22,494 nt of DNA from Psychrobacter sp. (GCA_012270355.1 JAAXIL010000112.1:17696-40189); one strand, 5' to 3'. Shown: positions 7,844 to 17,300, counted from the stretch's first letter. The notes: generated by a model from the sequence alone, not told the origin. Translations and numbers: made by a program.

Positions 7844-10474
7844 ATGATGAATCAGCCCAATACTTTGGTGACTACGGAATGGTTATTGCCATTGCTCGAA
7901 GCCCAACTATCCAAGCTTCACAGTGAACTAATAGCTGAAGCACAAGCACCGCTCACCCAAATTGCCCAAAGCTACCGTGAGCTTGCGGGCGTGATGAAGG
8001 TGGCAAACCTAAATCCATTTGCCGATCTTGCTTACTGTATTGAAGCCATTCTAAATGCTGTCAATGCCGATCAACTGCCGGAAATCTACTCGCAAAAAGG
8101 CTTGTATGCCAGCCAGCTTATTGGGCATGAGTTAAATAATTATGTTGAAACAGGGCGATGCCATGAGCAATTATTAATCAATCGGTATAATTATCTGACC
8201 CAAGTATTACAGTCACATGGAGCAATCGAGTTCTTATCAAAAGGGCAGATCAGCCCATCATCTATGCAAGATGGGGAAACCCAACAAACAGCAGGCGTGG
8301 ACTTTGCTGACCGTGACGTGACAGATCATGATGGAAACGAGGTCGCTGGCACCACTTCTAGCAATGTGGGTCAAACAATTGACAAAGACAGTCAGTTCGA
8401 CAATTTTGAAAACGCTAATGTAGTAGCGTCAGAGCAAGCTGAGATTTCTCGGTTAGAAGACTATATTAATTTGCCCGATGCAGATGCGAGCGATTATCAA
8501 GTGTTATCCGTCGCCCAGCGTCAATTGTTGTCAAAAGCATGGCGAGTGGGTATTCAATCATTGTTGCTTAGTCAACAAAATGATGCACAAAGCCTTGAGC
8601 GGATGGGGCAAGTGGCTCAATATCTCAAGCAACATGCCTTGGCATCTCAGCAAAAGCATACAGCTAACCTGTGGTACTTGGTTGAGCTTTGGCTTGAAAG
8701 CATGGAACGGACAGAGCGTCCAAAACCTTCAGCTTATGCTTATCTGCTTAGCCAGTTAGATACTCGAATCCGAGCTCAACAGGATGACGCACAACAGGAT
8801 TCGGCACTCATCATCGAAGTATATTTGCAATTGCAAGCCCTTGCTGAACCGAGCGAAAACGCAACATTCACCTTAAATGCCATCGCTCAAGGCATCGACC
8901 AAAACCGAGTGTTTTTCCCTAGAGTATTGTCCGAGCTTGAGAAGCTAATTTTTAAGCTGGATGATTCGCCCAAGCAATTGATAACATCGCTCAAACGCAT
9001 TAAGTCACAGCTGTTGCGTCGAGGGTGGCACCGCTTTGAAGAACCATTGAATCAAGTGCTTGCCGATTTGGAATATGCCGGTGAATCCGAAGAGGTATTC
9101 GAGCAGATGCGTTGGCAAATCGAGCGTCAATTGCAAGATGTGTATGGATTGCTTTTTGCCTCGCATCAAACCATCGACAGCCAGATTGGTCAAACGTCAG
9201 CCGCAAAAACATCAGATACGGACAAAGACGCCCAAGATCTTGACCCACAATCCATTCGCAAGGCTCGTATCGCCATTGAGGATATTAAGCAAGCCTTTAG
9301 TGGCTTTTTGTATCAGCATGACAGTCAATTGCTAAATCGCAGCGAAGAGTTTGCTACTTTATCGAGTGTTTTTGCTGAGATGGGCATGAGTGATGTGGTC
9401 GATATCACCAATCGAACAGGAGCGATATTCTCGCAATTGGTTGCTAGTGAGCATACGCATATTACGTGGGCAGTTGCCGATGCCATCACTGATTTATTGG
9501 CGAAGTTTGAGCTATTTATGGATTATTTGGCTCAGCAAACGCTTAGTGATGATTTGTTAGATGAGGTGAAGTCGAGCTTGGAGCAAGCCGAGCAACATTT
9601 GGTAGCCCTCATCGAAGACCCGGAGCTTTTGGTGCAGTCACTTGCTGATATGGATGAGCGGGACAAACCCCAGACGAATGCGGTGCGTTATGACGACGCA
9701 GGCGAGATTGAGCCTGATGCTGATTCGCCAGTGACGGATGACATAGCCGACGACACGAGGGAAGGTGCCTCCCCGACACAAGCGGGCGTGGTCATTGTCG
9801 ATGATACCGTCACAGAATTTGCCGATACGGATGGTTTGGAAGCATCAGCGGACGTTGAGGAAGTGACCAGTGCAGTTGGTCTTCAATCCAGTCCTGAGTT
9901 AATGGAAGCTCGTGAAGCCCTCAAAGACGACGATTTTGGCATGGATGAAGACATTCGTGAAATCTTCATCGAAGAAGCGGATGAGGTCTTGACCGTTTTG
10001 GATGCCGAATTGCCTAACTGGCAAGCTGATCCCCATAACTTTGACCCACTGACCGAAATTCGCCGAGGCTTCCACACCCTAAAAGGCTCAGGTCGCATGG
10101 TGGGAGCGTTTAGTGCGGGCGAACTGGCATGGGCAGTCGAAAATCTGCTCAACCGAGTATTGGATGGTACGTTGTCCGTTACCGATGAGTTGGTACAGTT
10201 TATCATGGATACCAAAGCCATCATTCCCACATTGGTGAATGATTTTGCAAACAATCAGCCCCCATCAGTTGACCCTGCCATCACCGTTCTAAAAGCTCAA
10301 AACTTACAAAAAGGTCGGGACATTGATTATGGCTTGACTTTTGCCAGTAATGAAGAAGGTACGGATGTCACGGTGGTAGAACCTGCCAACCAGCCTGTTA
10401 CCGACGCGATTATAGATGATGCAATTATTGATGATGAATCAGTGGATGAATTGCAAACACAAGTGTGGGATTGA
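7844..10474 (+). CDS. chpA: ChpA N-terminal part: FimL-like region plus one Hpt domain, ended by in-frame TGA
   Basis: An 876-residue cytoplasmic protein matching the N-terminal portion of the giant kinase ChpA. Residues about 1-600 are helical and resemble the FimL/ChpA N-terminal region, with an acidic low-complexity stretch at about 150-200. A second acidic linker (about 620-700) leads to an Hpt domain (about 704-800), beginning DEDIREIFIEEADEVL and carrying the phosphoacceptor H744 in RRGFHTLKGSGRMVGA. No kinase core is present. The TGA stop falls in a linker, and the same frame continues open into the next entry, so the two probably represent one ancestral chpA (about 2,420 codons; P. 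aeruginosa ChpA is about 2,470). AGGA precedes the tandem ATGs at 7844 and 7847. This part might act as a separate phosphotransfer or FimL-like scaffold. Confidence 0.85.
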   Translation: MMNQPNTLVTTEWLLPLLEAQLSKLHSELIAEAQAPLTQIAQSYRELAGVMKVANLNPFADLAYCIEAILNAVNADQLPEIYSQKGLYASQLIGHELNNYVETGRCHEQLLINRYNYLTQVLQSHGAIEFLSKGQISPSSMQDGETQQTAGVDFADRDVTDHDGNEVAGTTSSNVGQTIDKDSQFDNFENANVVASEQAEISRLEDYINLPDADASDYQVLSVAQRQLLSKAWRVGIQSLLLSQQNDAQSLERMGQVAQYLKQHALASQQKHTANLWYLVELWLESMERTERPKPSAYAYLLSQLDTRIRAQQDDAQQDSALIIEVYLQLQALAEPSENATFTLNAIAQGIDQNRVFFPRVLSELEKLIFKLDDSPKQLITSLKRIKSQLLRRGWHRFEEPLNQVLADLEYAGESEEVFEQMRWQIERQLQDVYGLLFASHQTIDSQIGQTSAAKTSDTDKDAQDLDPQSIRKARIAIEDIKQAFSGFLYQHDSQLLNRSEEFATLSSVFAEMGMSDVVDITNRTGAIFSQLVASEHTHITWAVADAITDLLAKFELFMDYLAQQTLSDDLLDEVKSSLEQAEQHLVALIEDPELLVQSLADMDERDKPQTNAVRYDDAGEIEPDADSPVTDDIADDTREGASPTQAGVVIVDDTVTEFADTDGLEASADVEEVTSAVGLQSSPELMEAREALKDDDFGMDEDIREIFIEEADEVLTVLDAELPNWQADPHNFDPLTEIRRGFHTLKGSGRMVGAFSAGELAWAVENLLNRVLDGTLSVTDELVQFIMDTKAIIPTLVNDFANNQPPSVDPAITVLKAQNLQKGRDIDYGLTFASNEEGTDVTVVEPANQPVTDAIIDDAIIDDESVDELQTQVWD
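9953..10201 (+). repeat. Hpt-coding repeat, copy 1 (end of first chpA part)
   Basis: This segment codes for the H744 Hpt domain and is clearly similar in DNA and protein to 10584-10832. By hand alignment, about 53 of 83 residues are identical, including the uninterrupted run RRGFHTLKGSGRMVGA and the block ELAWAVEN. This suggests an internal tandem domain duplication across the TGA. Confidence 0.75.
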
Positions 10475-10507
10475 TTTATAGAGGAAACCAGTACAAGAGG
10501 TGCTGGC
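10472..10507 (+). other. In-frame TGA and re-start region inside chpA
   Basis: The TGA at 10472-10474 is followed by 11 sense codons in the same frame (FIEETSTRGAG) and then GTG at 10508, from which the frame is open to 15112. AGAGG at 10495-10499 lies about eight bases before the GTG and could serve as a ribosome-binding site. Two readings are possible: a single nonsense change in one large chpA, or a true gene split with reinitiation on the same messenger. The base after the stop is T, which is not the strongest readthrough context. Confidence 0.85.
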
Positions 10508-13500
10508 GTGGCAGCATTGCCTGCGGTGCTTGAGCCATTCATGTCAGAAATAGATTTGCCCGCTGATGCAGAAGATGCCGATGAAGATATTAAAGAAATT
10601 TTCATCGAAGAGGCGGGCGAAGTGTTAGAGACCATTACCCCGCAGGTCAAACTGTGGCAACAAGACCTAGCTGACGTGGATGCCTTAACCGAAGTGCGTC
10701 GAGGCTTTCACACCTTAAAAGGCTCAGGGCGTATGGTGGGTGCGAATACATCGGCAGAGCTGGCGTGGGCGGTTGAAAATATGCTCAACCGTGTATTGGA
10801 TAACACTATTGCTCCGTCCAAGGGTTTGCAAGCTTTAGTGGGAGATGTGGTGGCAGCCTATCCAAATTTGGTCGGTACGTTTGAGAAAGGCTCAAGCGAT
10901 TATCCTGATAAGTTACCACTATGGATTGCCACCGCAAATGCCTATAGCAAGAATCACGGCGAAGCTTTCGATTATCGTGACGTCAAAAACCTAGCCACTC
11001 AACAAAATGCAACACAAAGTGAAACCCAAAACCTTGCTCAATCTGTAGGGCGAGAACATGCTACAACAAATGTGGCGGACGCTGATGGTGATGATTCACT
11101 GGAGGCTGACCGATTTGAATCGACTGGCGAAATTGACTCAAGCACTAGAGTAGACACTTCTGGCAATGAGCAGCCAAACTTAGAGCCAATGGATGAATTG
11201 GAACAAGTCTTTGTCGAAGAGGCAGAAGAATTGGTTGAGCAAATTCAATCCTTTGTTGCTTCAGCCGAAGACACATCCGATGACATTGCCGTCAATGATG
11301 ATTTAGTCAGAGCATTTCATACTTTACGTGGGGCTTCGGCAAGTCAAGAGCTCAGTCTTATGACCGAATTGACTGCCACACTTGAGCAAAACTTAGAGCA
11401 ATTACAACATACCGATGAGCCAATGCAGCCCAATCATCTTGAGGCGGTGGCTCAAAGTGCCCAAGTGATGCAATCTTATTTAGAAGACCTGCAAATCAAC
11501 CATAACGCTGATTTCGCAGCTTATGAGCAGGACGTTGAGCAAATCAAGTCGCTGCTGGTGCAAGAAGGGCAGGGCGAGAGTGAGCAGCTGACTGTCGCCG
11601 ATTTGATGGCGGAGGGTGTGGATGAATTACTCGATGGCGAATGGGAGCTTGAGGGTCAACTCAGTCATGCCGATACCAAGCAAGTGGCAGATTATGCCAA
11701 TACCATGTCTGCACAAGCGGGTATTTTGCTTAACCGAGTCAGTGATTTTGCCACGTCGCATCAAAGCTTGGTAGCCAAGTTTGACACTATTTTGACAGCG
11801 TTGCAGGGAGTTTATCAGCATATTGTCAGCGAGCTGAGCATCATGCAGGTTTCTGATCAGCAAGATGCCATTATCTCTGCCTTGCTAGCAGGTCATGAAC
11901 AGTTGACCTTTGTACTCGACGCGATAGCAGGCGGCATGACCTCTCAAGTGGATGAGCAGGTTATTGCTGATTTACATGGTATCGCCGAGCCAGCTGCTAG
12001 TCCAGTGCCCCAACAAGACAATGAGCAAACCAGTGTTCAGTCAAGCGATAAGATAAATAATCGAAACGAAATACAGCGTTCCTCTGTCGTTAGCGTGCGT
12101 GCCGAATTTGAAACCATCGACACTGACCCTGAATTATTGGCGATTTTTTTAGAAGAAGCCCAAGAGGTTGATGCAGACATTGTCAACAGCTTTAGTGCCT
12201 GGTCGTCAAATCCAAGCGATATGTCGACACTCAAAGTATTGCAACGCCATTTGCATACCATTAAAGGTGGGGCTCGTATGGCAGGCATCAGCAGTATTGG
12301 TGACCTCACGCACGAAGCCGAAACCATCTATGAAAACTTTGTTGAAGGAAAAGTCGAGCCGACCAGTGATTGGGTCAGTCTCATGCAACAGGTACAAGAT
12401 GTGTTGTCGGCACAGATTGACTATGTCGTGACACATGGGCAGTCGTATTTTGCTACTGACATGGTGGAGCAGTTGCAAGTATTGGCACACACCAAGACCA
12501 TTCCTGAAGCATTGCAGTTAAAGATACCTGTGGTCTCTGCACCTTCTACAGATAGCGATAAAGACATAACTCAAGATGCGAATCGTTCCGATAATGATGT
12601 TGATAATAATGCGACTGACGACGCCAATGCCGATGTGGTCGATGATGCCAAACTGAGCGAAGCACAGCGGATTGAACGTGAGCATAATGAACTATTAGCT
12701 CAGTCGTGGGCAGGCAATCCGCCAGACGCCGATATCCTCGATGTGTTTTTAGAGGAGGCAGTAGAATTGGTAGACAGCGGGGCAACACACTTGCAAACTT
12801 TCCGCAGTAATACCAGTGACATTGCTACCCTGCAAGAATTGCAGCGGGAGCTGCATACCATGAAGGGTGGAGCTCGCATGGTTGGAGCAAATGGTCTTGC
12901 GGATTTGGCTCACCATATGGAAACCGTTTACGAGGACTTGGCAACCCGTCGCCGCCCTGCCACACGTTTGGTTAGTGAGTTGCTCGCAAACAGTCACGAC
13001 TGGATGGCAGATGGCGTGTATTTGCTACAAAAAGGACTCAATCCGCCGACGCCAAACGAACTCATTCAAGCACTGCAAAAGTTTAGCCGTAAGCCTGATA
13101 CTCTGCAAACCTTGCCCACTGAATCGCTACAATCCTATCGAGATGCGATTGATCGGTTTGAGTCAACTAAAGATGAGCGTCTTGGGCGTCGTGACATTTC
13201 GGAGTTGCCACCCACTCGCATGCATGCTCAGTTTAGCGAAGAAGCAGCTGGTGTCAGTGGTGAGATGATTCGGGTGTCATCTAATATGATGGAGCAGATG
13301 ATTAACTTGTCGGGCGAGTCGGCGATTAACCGAGCCCGTATCGACATGAGCGTCACGAGCCTGAATCAGACCATCGACGAGATGGGCATGACCGTTCAGC
13401 GTCTTGCTGATCAGCTTAGACGTATGGACGGTGAGCTTGAGGCACAGATCTTGTCGCAAATCGACGAAGCTGAACTGCTAGACACCGCAGGGTTTGACCC

Positions 13501-15112
13501 GCTGGAGATGGATCAATACTCATCGTTAAACCAATTGTCTAAATCGTTATCTGAGTCTGCGTCGGATTTGCTGGACATTAAAGCCACGATGCTTGACAAA
13601 ACTCGAGATGCAGAAAACCTGTTGTTGCAATTGTCTCGTACGCAAGCCGAGTTGCAAGACGGCTTGATGAATTCACGGATGGTGCCTTTCACCCGTCTGA
13701 CCCCACGTTTGCAACGTATCGTTAGGCAGACGGCAAACGAGCTTGGCAAGTCAGTCGAATTGGTCGTTACTAACGCTGATGATGAGATGGATAGAACCAT
13801 TCTCGAGCGGATTACTTCCCCCCTTGAGCACATGCTAAGAAACGCCGTAGACCACGGGATCGAAACCCCCGATGAGCGTGAGGCGTTGGACAAACCTCGC
13901 ACAGGACGCATCGTGTTGTCAGTGACTCGGGAAGGCAGTGAGGTTGTCATTCGTTTAAGCGACGATGGCAGTGGTATTAACGTCGACGCCGTGCGGGCTA
14001 AAGCCATCAAGCAAGGTTTGATTGATGCCAATGACACATCGCTTAGCGACCTTGACGTGATGCAGTACATCTTTAACGCTGGTTTGACCACCACCAATAA
14101 AGTGACGCAGATTTCGGGGCGTGGCGTGGGTATGGATGTGGTGCTGAGCGAAGTACGACAGCTGGGTGGTACAGTATCGGTCGATTCAACACCGAATCAG
14201 GGTTCAGTGTTCTCAATCCGTGTCCCATTAACGGTGGCGGTGTCCGATGCTCTCGTTGTGCGAGTGGCTGACCGTTATTACGCCATTCCTTTGGTGCAGA
14301 TTGACCGTGTTGAGCGGGTGAACCCTGAGGCACTGTTGGCATATTATCAGTCGAGCGAGCCAACGTTTGACATCGGCGGCACACCTTATCGATTGCGTTA
14401 TCTCAACGAGATGCTGACAGGCACGACACTCAACCAGTTGGCAGTGAACACCAATTTGAGTTTGCCTGTGATTATTGTTAAGAATCAAACGGGACAAAAC
14501 CTTGCCATTCAGGTCGATGAAGTGGCAGGCTCACGGATTGAGGTTGTGGTTAAACCACTAGGTCGCCAATTGTCGCATATCTCGGGGATTTCATCTGCAA
14601 CCATCATGGGTGATGGCTCGGTCATGCTGATTTTGGACATGCTCGCTCTTCTACGCAATGCCCCAGCCCGTTCGGTGATTGAGAAACAAGCGAAGCAAGA
14701 CACAGCAGTGAGCAGTGGTCGTACCTCAGTGCTCATTGTGGATGACTCTGTCACGGTTCGTAAAGTAACCTCTCGTCTGCTTGAAAGACAGGGTTATGAT
14801 GCTCACACCGCACGAGACGGTGCAGATGCTCTCGAGATTTTACAAGACTTTAGACCAGATGTGATGCTGCTTGATATTGAAATGCCGCGTATGGATGGCT
14901 TTGAAGTTGCCTCTACCATTCGCCGTGATAGTGAATTAAAAGACTTACCTATCATCATGATTACCTCACGGACAGGGGACAAACATCGAGAACGAGCGAT
15001 GGAAATTGGCGTAAACGAGTATATGGGCAAACCATTCCAAGAGGCCCAATTGATAAGTACCATACAAAGCCTCACGGATACGACGATGGGAGAGGGCAGT
15101 GGCACAATCTAA
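10508..15112 (+). CDS. chpA: ChpA C-terminal part: multi-Hpt hybrid histidine kinase with receiver
   Basis: A 1534-residue CheA-type hybrid kinase. Hpt domains carry H68 (GFHTLKGSGRMVGA), H271 (AFHTLRGAS), H583 (HLHTIKGGARMAG) and H783 (ELHTMKGGARMVG); a helical region at about 360-500 lacks an obvious histidine. The kinase core follows: dimerisation helices (about 915-1070), N box with N1112 (HMLRNAVDHGIETP), G1 D1152-DGSGI and G2 GRGVGMD from G1204. A CheW-like domain spans about 1225-1385. The C-terminal receiver has D1412/D1413, phosphoacceptor D1456 (LLDIEMPRMDG) and K1508. It should autophosphorylate and pass phosphate to PilG, PilH and its own receiver. Its start is a GTG with AGAGG; the ATG at 10541 is less well placed. 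It follows the N-terminal part in the same frame. Kinase function looks intact. Confidence 0.93.
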   Translation: MAALPAVLEPFMSEIDLPADAEDADEDIKEIFIEEAGEVLETITPQVKLWQQDLADVDALTEVRRGFHTLKGSGRMVGANTSAELAWAVENMLNRVLDNTIAPSKGLQALVGDVVAAYPNLVGTFEKGSSDYPDKLPLWIATANAYSKNHGEAFDYRDVKNLATQQNATQSETQNLAQSVGREHATTNVADADGDDSLEADRFESTGEIDSSTRVDTSGNEQPNLEPMDELEQVFVEEAEELVEQIQSFVASAEDTSDDIAVNDDLVRAFHTLRGASASQELSLMTELTATLEQNLEQLQHTDEPMQPNHLEAVAQSAQVMQSYLEDLQINHNADFAAYEQDVEQIKSLLVQEGQGESEQLTVADLMAEGVDELLDGEWELEGQLSHADTKQVADYANTMSAQAGILLNRVSDFATSHQSLVAKFDTILTALQGVYQHIVSELSIMQVSDQQDAIISALLAGHEQLTFVLDAIAGGMTSQVDEQVIADLHGIAEPAASPVPQQDNEQTSVQSSDKINNRNEIQRSSVVSVRAEFETIDTDPELLAIFLEEAQEVDADIVNSFSAWSSNPSDMSTLKVLQRHLHTIKGGARMAGISSIGDLTHEAETIYENFVEGKVEPTSDWVSLMQQVQDVLSAQIDYVVTHGQSYFATDMVEQLQVLAHTKTIPEALQLKIPVVSAPSTDSDKDITQDANRSDNDVDNNATDDANADVVDDAKLSEAQRIEREHNELLAQSWAGNPPDADILDVFLEEAVELVDSGATHLQTFRSNTSDIATLQELQRELHTMKGGARMVGANGLADLAHHMETVYEDLATRRRPATRLVSELLANSHDWMADGVYLLQKGLNPPTPNELIQALQKFSRKPDTLQTLPTESLQSYRDAIDRFESTKDERLGRRDISELPPTRMHAQFSEEAAGVSGEMIRVSSNMMEQMINLSGESAINRARIDMSVTSLNQTIDEMGMTVQRLADQLRRMDGELEAQILSQIDEAELLDTAGFDPLEMDQYSSLNQLSKSLSESASDLLDIKATMLDKTRDAENLLLQLSRTQAELQDGLMNSRMVPFTRLTPRLQRIVRQTANELGKSVELVVTNADDEMDRTILERITSPLEHMLRNAVDHGIETPDEREALDKPRTGRIVLSVTREGSEVVIRLSDDGSGINVDAVRAKAIKQGLIDANDTSLSDLDVMQYIFNAGLTTTNKVTQISGRGVGMDVVLSEVRQLGGTVSVDSTPNQGSVFSIRVPLTVAVSDALVVRVADRYYAIPLVQIDRVERVNPEALLAYYQSSEPTFDIGGTPYRLRYLNEMLTGTTLNQLAVNTNLSLPVIIVKNQTGQNLAIQVDEVAGSRIEVVVKPLGRQLSHISGISSATIMGDGSVMLILDMLALLRNAPARSVIEKQAKQDTAVSSGRTSVLIVDDSVTVRKVTSRLLERQGYDAHTARDGADALEILQDFRPDVMLLDIEMPRMDGFEVASTIRRDSELKDLPIIMITSRTGDKHRERAMEIGVNEYMGKPFQEAQLISTIQSLTDTTMGEGSGTI
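10584..10832 (+). repeat. Hpt-coding repeat, copy 2 (start of second chpA part)
   Basis: This is the partner of the repeat at 9953-10201 and encodes the H68 Hpt domain, beginning DEDIKEIFIEEAGEVL. The other Hpt domains of ChpA are much less similar to this pair, so the duplication is probably more recent than the rest of the Hpt array. Confidence 0.75.
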
Positions 15113-15125
15113 TAAAGGTGATGGA

Positions 15126-16220
15126 ATGATGTATAAGGATATAAGCCAAAAAATGAGTGATGATCCATCAGATAGCAGTCAATTAGAAGATAGAAATACG
15201 AGCAACGATCGCCAAAATGCGAGTGCGAGTGTGTCACGGCGACCCAGTGATATTCAAGTTATGGTCATTGCCGAAACCCAGCAACAACGGCTGGCTTTTG
15301 GGGACACGGTAGCTAATCTTGGCTTTAAAATGCTTGACTGTATCGCCCCACATGAAATCAAAGATAAGCACTTTGAAGAAGCGATTGATGTTTGGCTCGT
15401 TGACAGTCAGTTTGACGACACACTTTATCAGAAATTAAGTCAGCATAAAGTCATCAGCAAACAGCACAAAGAAGATAATAATGCGTTGTTGGTTGGCTTT
15501 AATAAAGCCCCATATCTGAATGAAACCCACTTATATGCCAAATGGCAACGTAAGCTTAGACGCAAGCTTGCAAATATGCTGGACATGCCACAATTAGTAG
15601 TAAATAACATTTACAAAGATACGGCAACCCCTTGGCAATTTGTGGTGTTTTTAGGGGCTTCGATGGGTGGACCTTCGGCAGTCAAAGAGTTTTTGGATAA
15701 TTTGCCAACTGATTTACCGATTACCATTTTGCTGGCACATCACTTTAATGGCAGTATGATTCATACCCTGCCTCGCATTTTGAACCGTCACAACAGTTGG
15801 AAATGTCAAGTTATCTCAACCACCCAGCCCATGCAATCAGGCTATTGTCTTATTGCCCCTATCGCTCAAAAGGTGGTTTGCGATTCGACGGGGCGGGTGA
15901 TTTTGACGAATGAAGACTGGGAAGCCGAGTACAAACCTTGCATTGCAGAAATGCAAAAAAATGCCAGTGATGCGGACGGCAATGCACTCATCAGCATCAT
16001 TTTTTCGGGCATGGGGCAAGACGGCGTACAACACTTAGATGCCATTGCCGACAACCAAAGCTTGATATGGGTGCAAGATCCCAAAAGCAGTGCGTGTGAA
16101 AGTCAACCTCAAGCCATGATTGATACGGGTAAAGTAGATTTTATTGGCACCCCCGAAGCTTTGGCAGATAAGCTGGTCGAATATGTGGAGTCAAAAATGC
16201 AATCGGAAAATAACGAATGA
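15126..16220 (+). CDS. chpB: ChpB, CheB-type methylesterase with degenerate receiver
   Basis: A 364-residue protein from the ATG at 15126, chosen over the upstream GTG 15099 because AAAGG stands seven bases before it and it clears the chpA stop. The C-terminal domain (about 165-350) is a CheB methylesterase with a likely catalytic triad: S179 in FLGASMGGPSAV, H205 or H206 in LLAHHFNGSM, and D299 in IFSGMGQDGVQHL. It should remove methyl groups from PilJ. The N-terminal region (about 43-160) resembles a receiver fold (IQVMVIAETQQQR, IDVWLVDSQFDD), but the acidic pair and the conserved lysine are not recognisable, so it is probably a pseudo-receiver. The first 40 residues are polar and low complexity. 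Position after chpA matches P. aeruginosa chpB. Confidence 0.88.
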   Translation: MMYKDISQKMSDDPSDSSQLEDRNTSNDRQNASASVSRRPSDIQVMVIAETQQQRLAFGDTVANLGFKMLDCIAPHEIKDKHFEEAIDVWLVDSQFDDTLYQKLSQHKVISKQHKEDNNALLVGFNKAPYLNETHLYAKWQRKLRRKLANMLDMPQLVVNNIYKDTATPWQFVVFLGASMGGPSAVKEFLDNLPTDLPITILLAHHFNGSMIHTLPRILNRHNSWKCQVISTTQPMQSGYCLIAPIAQKVVCDSTGRVILTNEDWEAEYKPCIAEMQKNASDADGNALISIIFSGMGQDGVQHLDAIADNQSLIWVQDPKSSACESQPQAMIDTGKVDFIGTPEALADKLVEYVESKMQSENNE

Positions 16221-16288
16221 TTTGCGAGCATTGAAAGTCAGAATAAGTGGAAAGAAGGTATTAACAGGACACTAAATAAGGCAATCGC

Positions 16289-16864
16289 ATGAAGAAAATA
16301 CAAAAACATGAGTTCGAGGCGGTCAGCTTATTGACGGTGGAAAATGGACTGCTAGAGTTGACGGTTATCCCTGCGATAGGTCAACCCGATTGGTTGTTGC
16401 CCACCCGCCTGATTTTGGCAGTAGATGAATTCAGCGAGCATATTTGGACATACCTGTGGCAAGACCCTGCTCATGACAATCGCACTCAGGAGGTCATGGT
16501 GTATCAGCTGTTACCCAGAACGGTCACCCCTGACATAGTCGTGGTGGTCGAAGGCACCAACGAGGTGCAGCGAGTCGGCTTATTGACACAGGGGAAATTG
16601 ACGAGCATTCAAGTGCGAATTTCGGACGTGAAAGACATTGAAGGCGACGCAACCTCTGATACAACATTACAGTCAAATGGCACGTTAAATTCCCCTGTCA
16701 CTCATAGTGATGAGGGTTCAGCGAGTCAGTTCGATGCGTCCTCTACTCAAAACTCAGAATTAAATCTGGATTACGTTTTTCAGTTGGTAGAAATTGATGG
16801 CATACGCTACATTGTGCCAGACATTGACACGTTGGCTCACCATTTGATCGATTTGGACAGTTAA
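16289..16864 (+). CDS. chpC: ChpC-like CheW-type adaptor
   Basis: A 191-residue protein, the last gene of the Chp cluster, 68 bases after chpB. The segments AVSLLTVENGLLELTVIPA, LLPTRLILAV (37-45), MVYQLLPRTVTPDIVVVVEG and a final YVFQLVEIDGIRYIVPDID form the beta-strand pattern of a divergent CheW-like fold. They are broken by an S/T/D-rich linker at about 118-158. In P. aeruginosa, ChpC is the second coupling protein of this system; the name here rests on position after chpB and on the weak CheW-like pattern. AAGG lies eight bases before the ATG. A terminator-like hairpin follows at 16900. Confidence 0.6.
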   Translation: MKKIQKHEFEAVSLLTVENGLLELTVIPAIGQPDWLLPTRLILAVDEFSEHIWTYLWQDPAHDNRTQEVMVYQLLPRTVTPDIVVVVEGTNEVQRVGLLTQGKLTSIQVRISDVKDIEGDATSDTTLQSNGTLNSPVTHSDEGSASQFDASSTQNSELNLDYVFQLVEIDGIRYIVPDIDTLAHHLIDLDS

Positions 16865-16899
16865 GTTTTTGCTAAGTTTTATATCGAAGCTTGAGCAGT

Positions 16900-16935
16900 A
16901 AAAAAGCCCTTATCCATAGCGATAAATGCTTTTTT
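16900..16935. terminator. Bidirectional terminator between chpC and minE
   Basis: AAAAAAGC (16900-16907) pairs with GCTTTTTT (16928-16935), and TTATC pairs with GATAA inside it. The stem carries A and T runs on opposite sides, so it can act in both directions. It lies between the convergent chpC and minE genes, just where both transcripts should end. Confidence 0.75.
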
Positions 16936-17009
16936 ATGTCATGACAATTAACTTAAGTAACTAAATTAACCAATGGCTTCATTAATTAGAATTAGCCAAT
17001 TAGCATTGA

Positions 17010-17300
17010 TTAACGTAATTGATTGTCGGGCAAATTGATATTCATTTCCAAGACGTCCAAATCATCTTCGTGGCGGTGATTGATGTTCACGTCATCAATC
17101 TGTACGCCATTCACATAACGATTCACCACTTCCAAAATTTCCCGCTTCATGCGTTCAATGCGGTCGTTGGTCAACCGGCTGTTCAGCCGATTTTCGCTCG
17201 CCACAATGACTTTTAGCCGTTCGGTAGCGGTATTGGCACTGCCTTTTTTGGGCGTATCATTGCCAAACAGTTGACTCCAAAATCCTTTTTTAGCCATCAT
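17010..17300 (-). CDS. minE: MinE, topological specificity factor of cell division
   Basis: A 96-residue MinE. The N-terminal [13 protein letters not shown] is the amphipathic membrane-targeting part. The MinD-binding region ([15 protein letters not shown]) comes next, followed by [16 protein letters not shown] and [26 protein letters not shown], which form the dimerising beta domain. MinE stimulates the MinD ATPase and drives the pole-to-pole oscillation that restricts MinC to the poles. Its ATG shares one base with the minD stop (TAATG), so minD and minE are translationally coupled. Length is slightly above the usual 85-90 residues. Confidence 0.97.
   Translation of the reverse strand: MMAKKGFWSQLFGNDTPKKGSANTATERLKVIVASENRLNSRLTNDRIERMKREILEVVNRYVNGVQIDDVNINHRHEDDLDVLEMNINLPDNQLR

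Noticed and set aside
9883..10254. Minus-strand open frame of 123 codons opposite the first chpA Hpt domain
   Set aside because: A similar serine-rich antisense frame occurs opposite the second Hpt copy (10327-10650), as expected for shadows of conserved Hpt coding sequence.
13513..14097. Minus-strand open frame of 194 codons opposite the ChpA kinase core
   Set aside because: It lies wholly antisense to a strongly conserved CheA core, has a serine/arginine-rich shadow-like composition and no ribosome-binding site or recognisable motif.
15099..15125. GTG start for chpB at 15099 overlapping chpA
   Set aside because: The ATG at 15126 has AAAGG seven bases upstream, while the GTG has no well placed site of its own; the extra nine residues are not conserved-looking.
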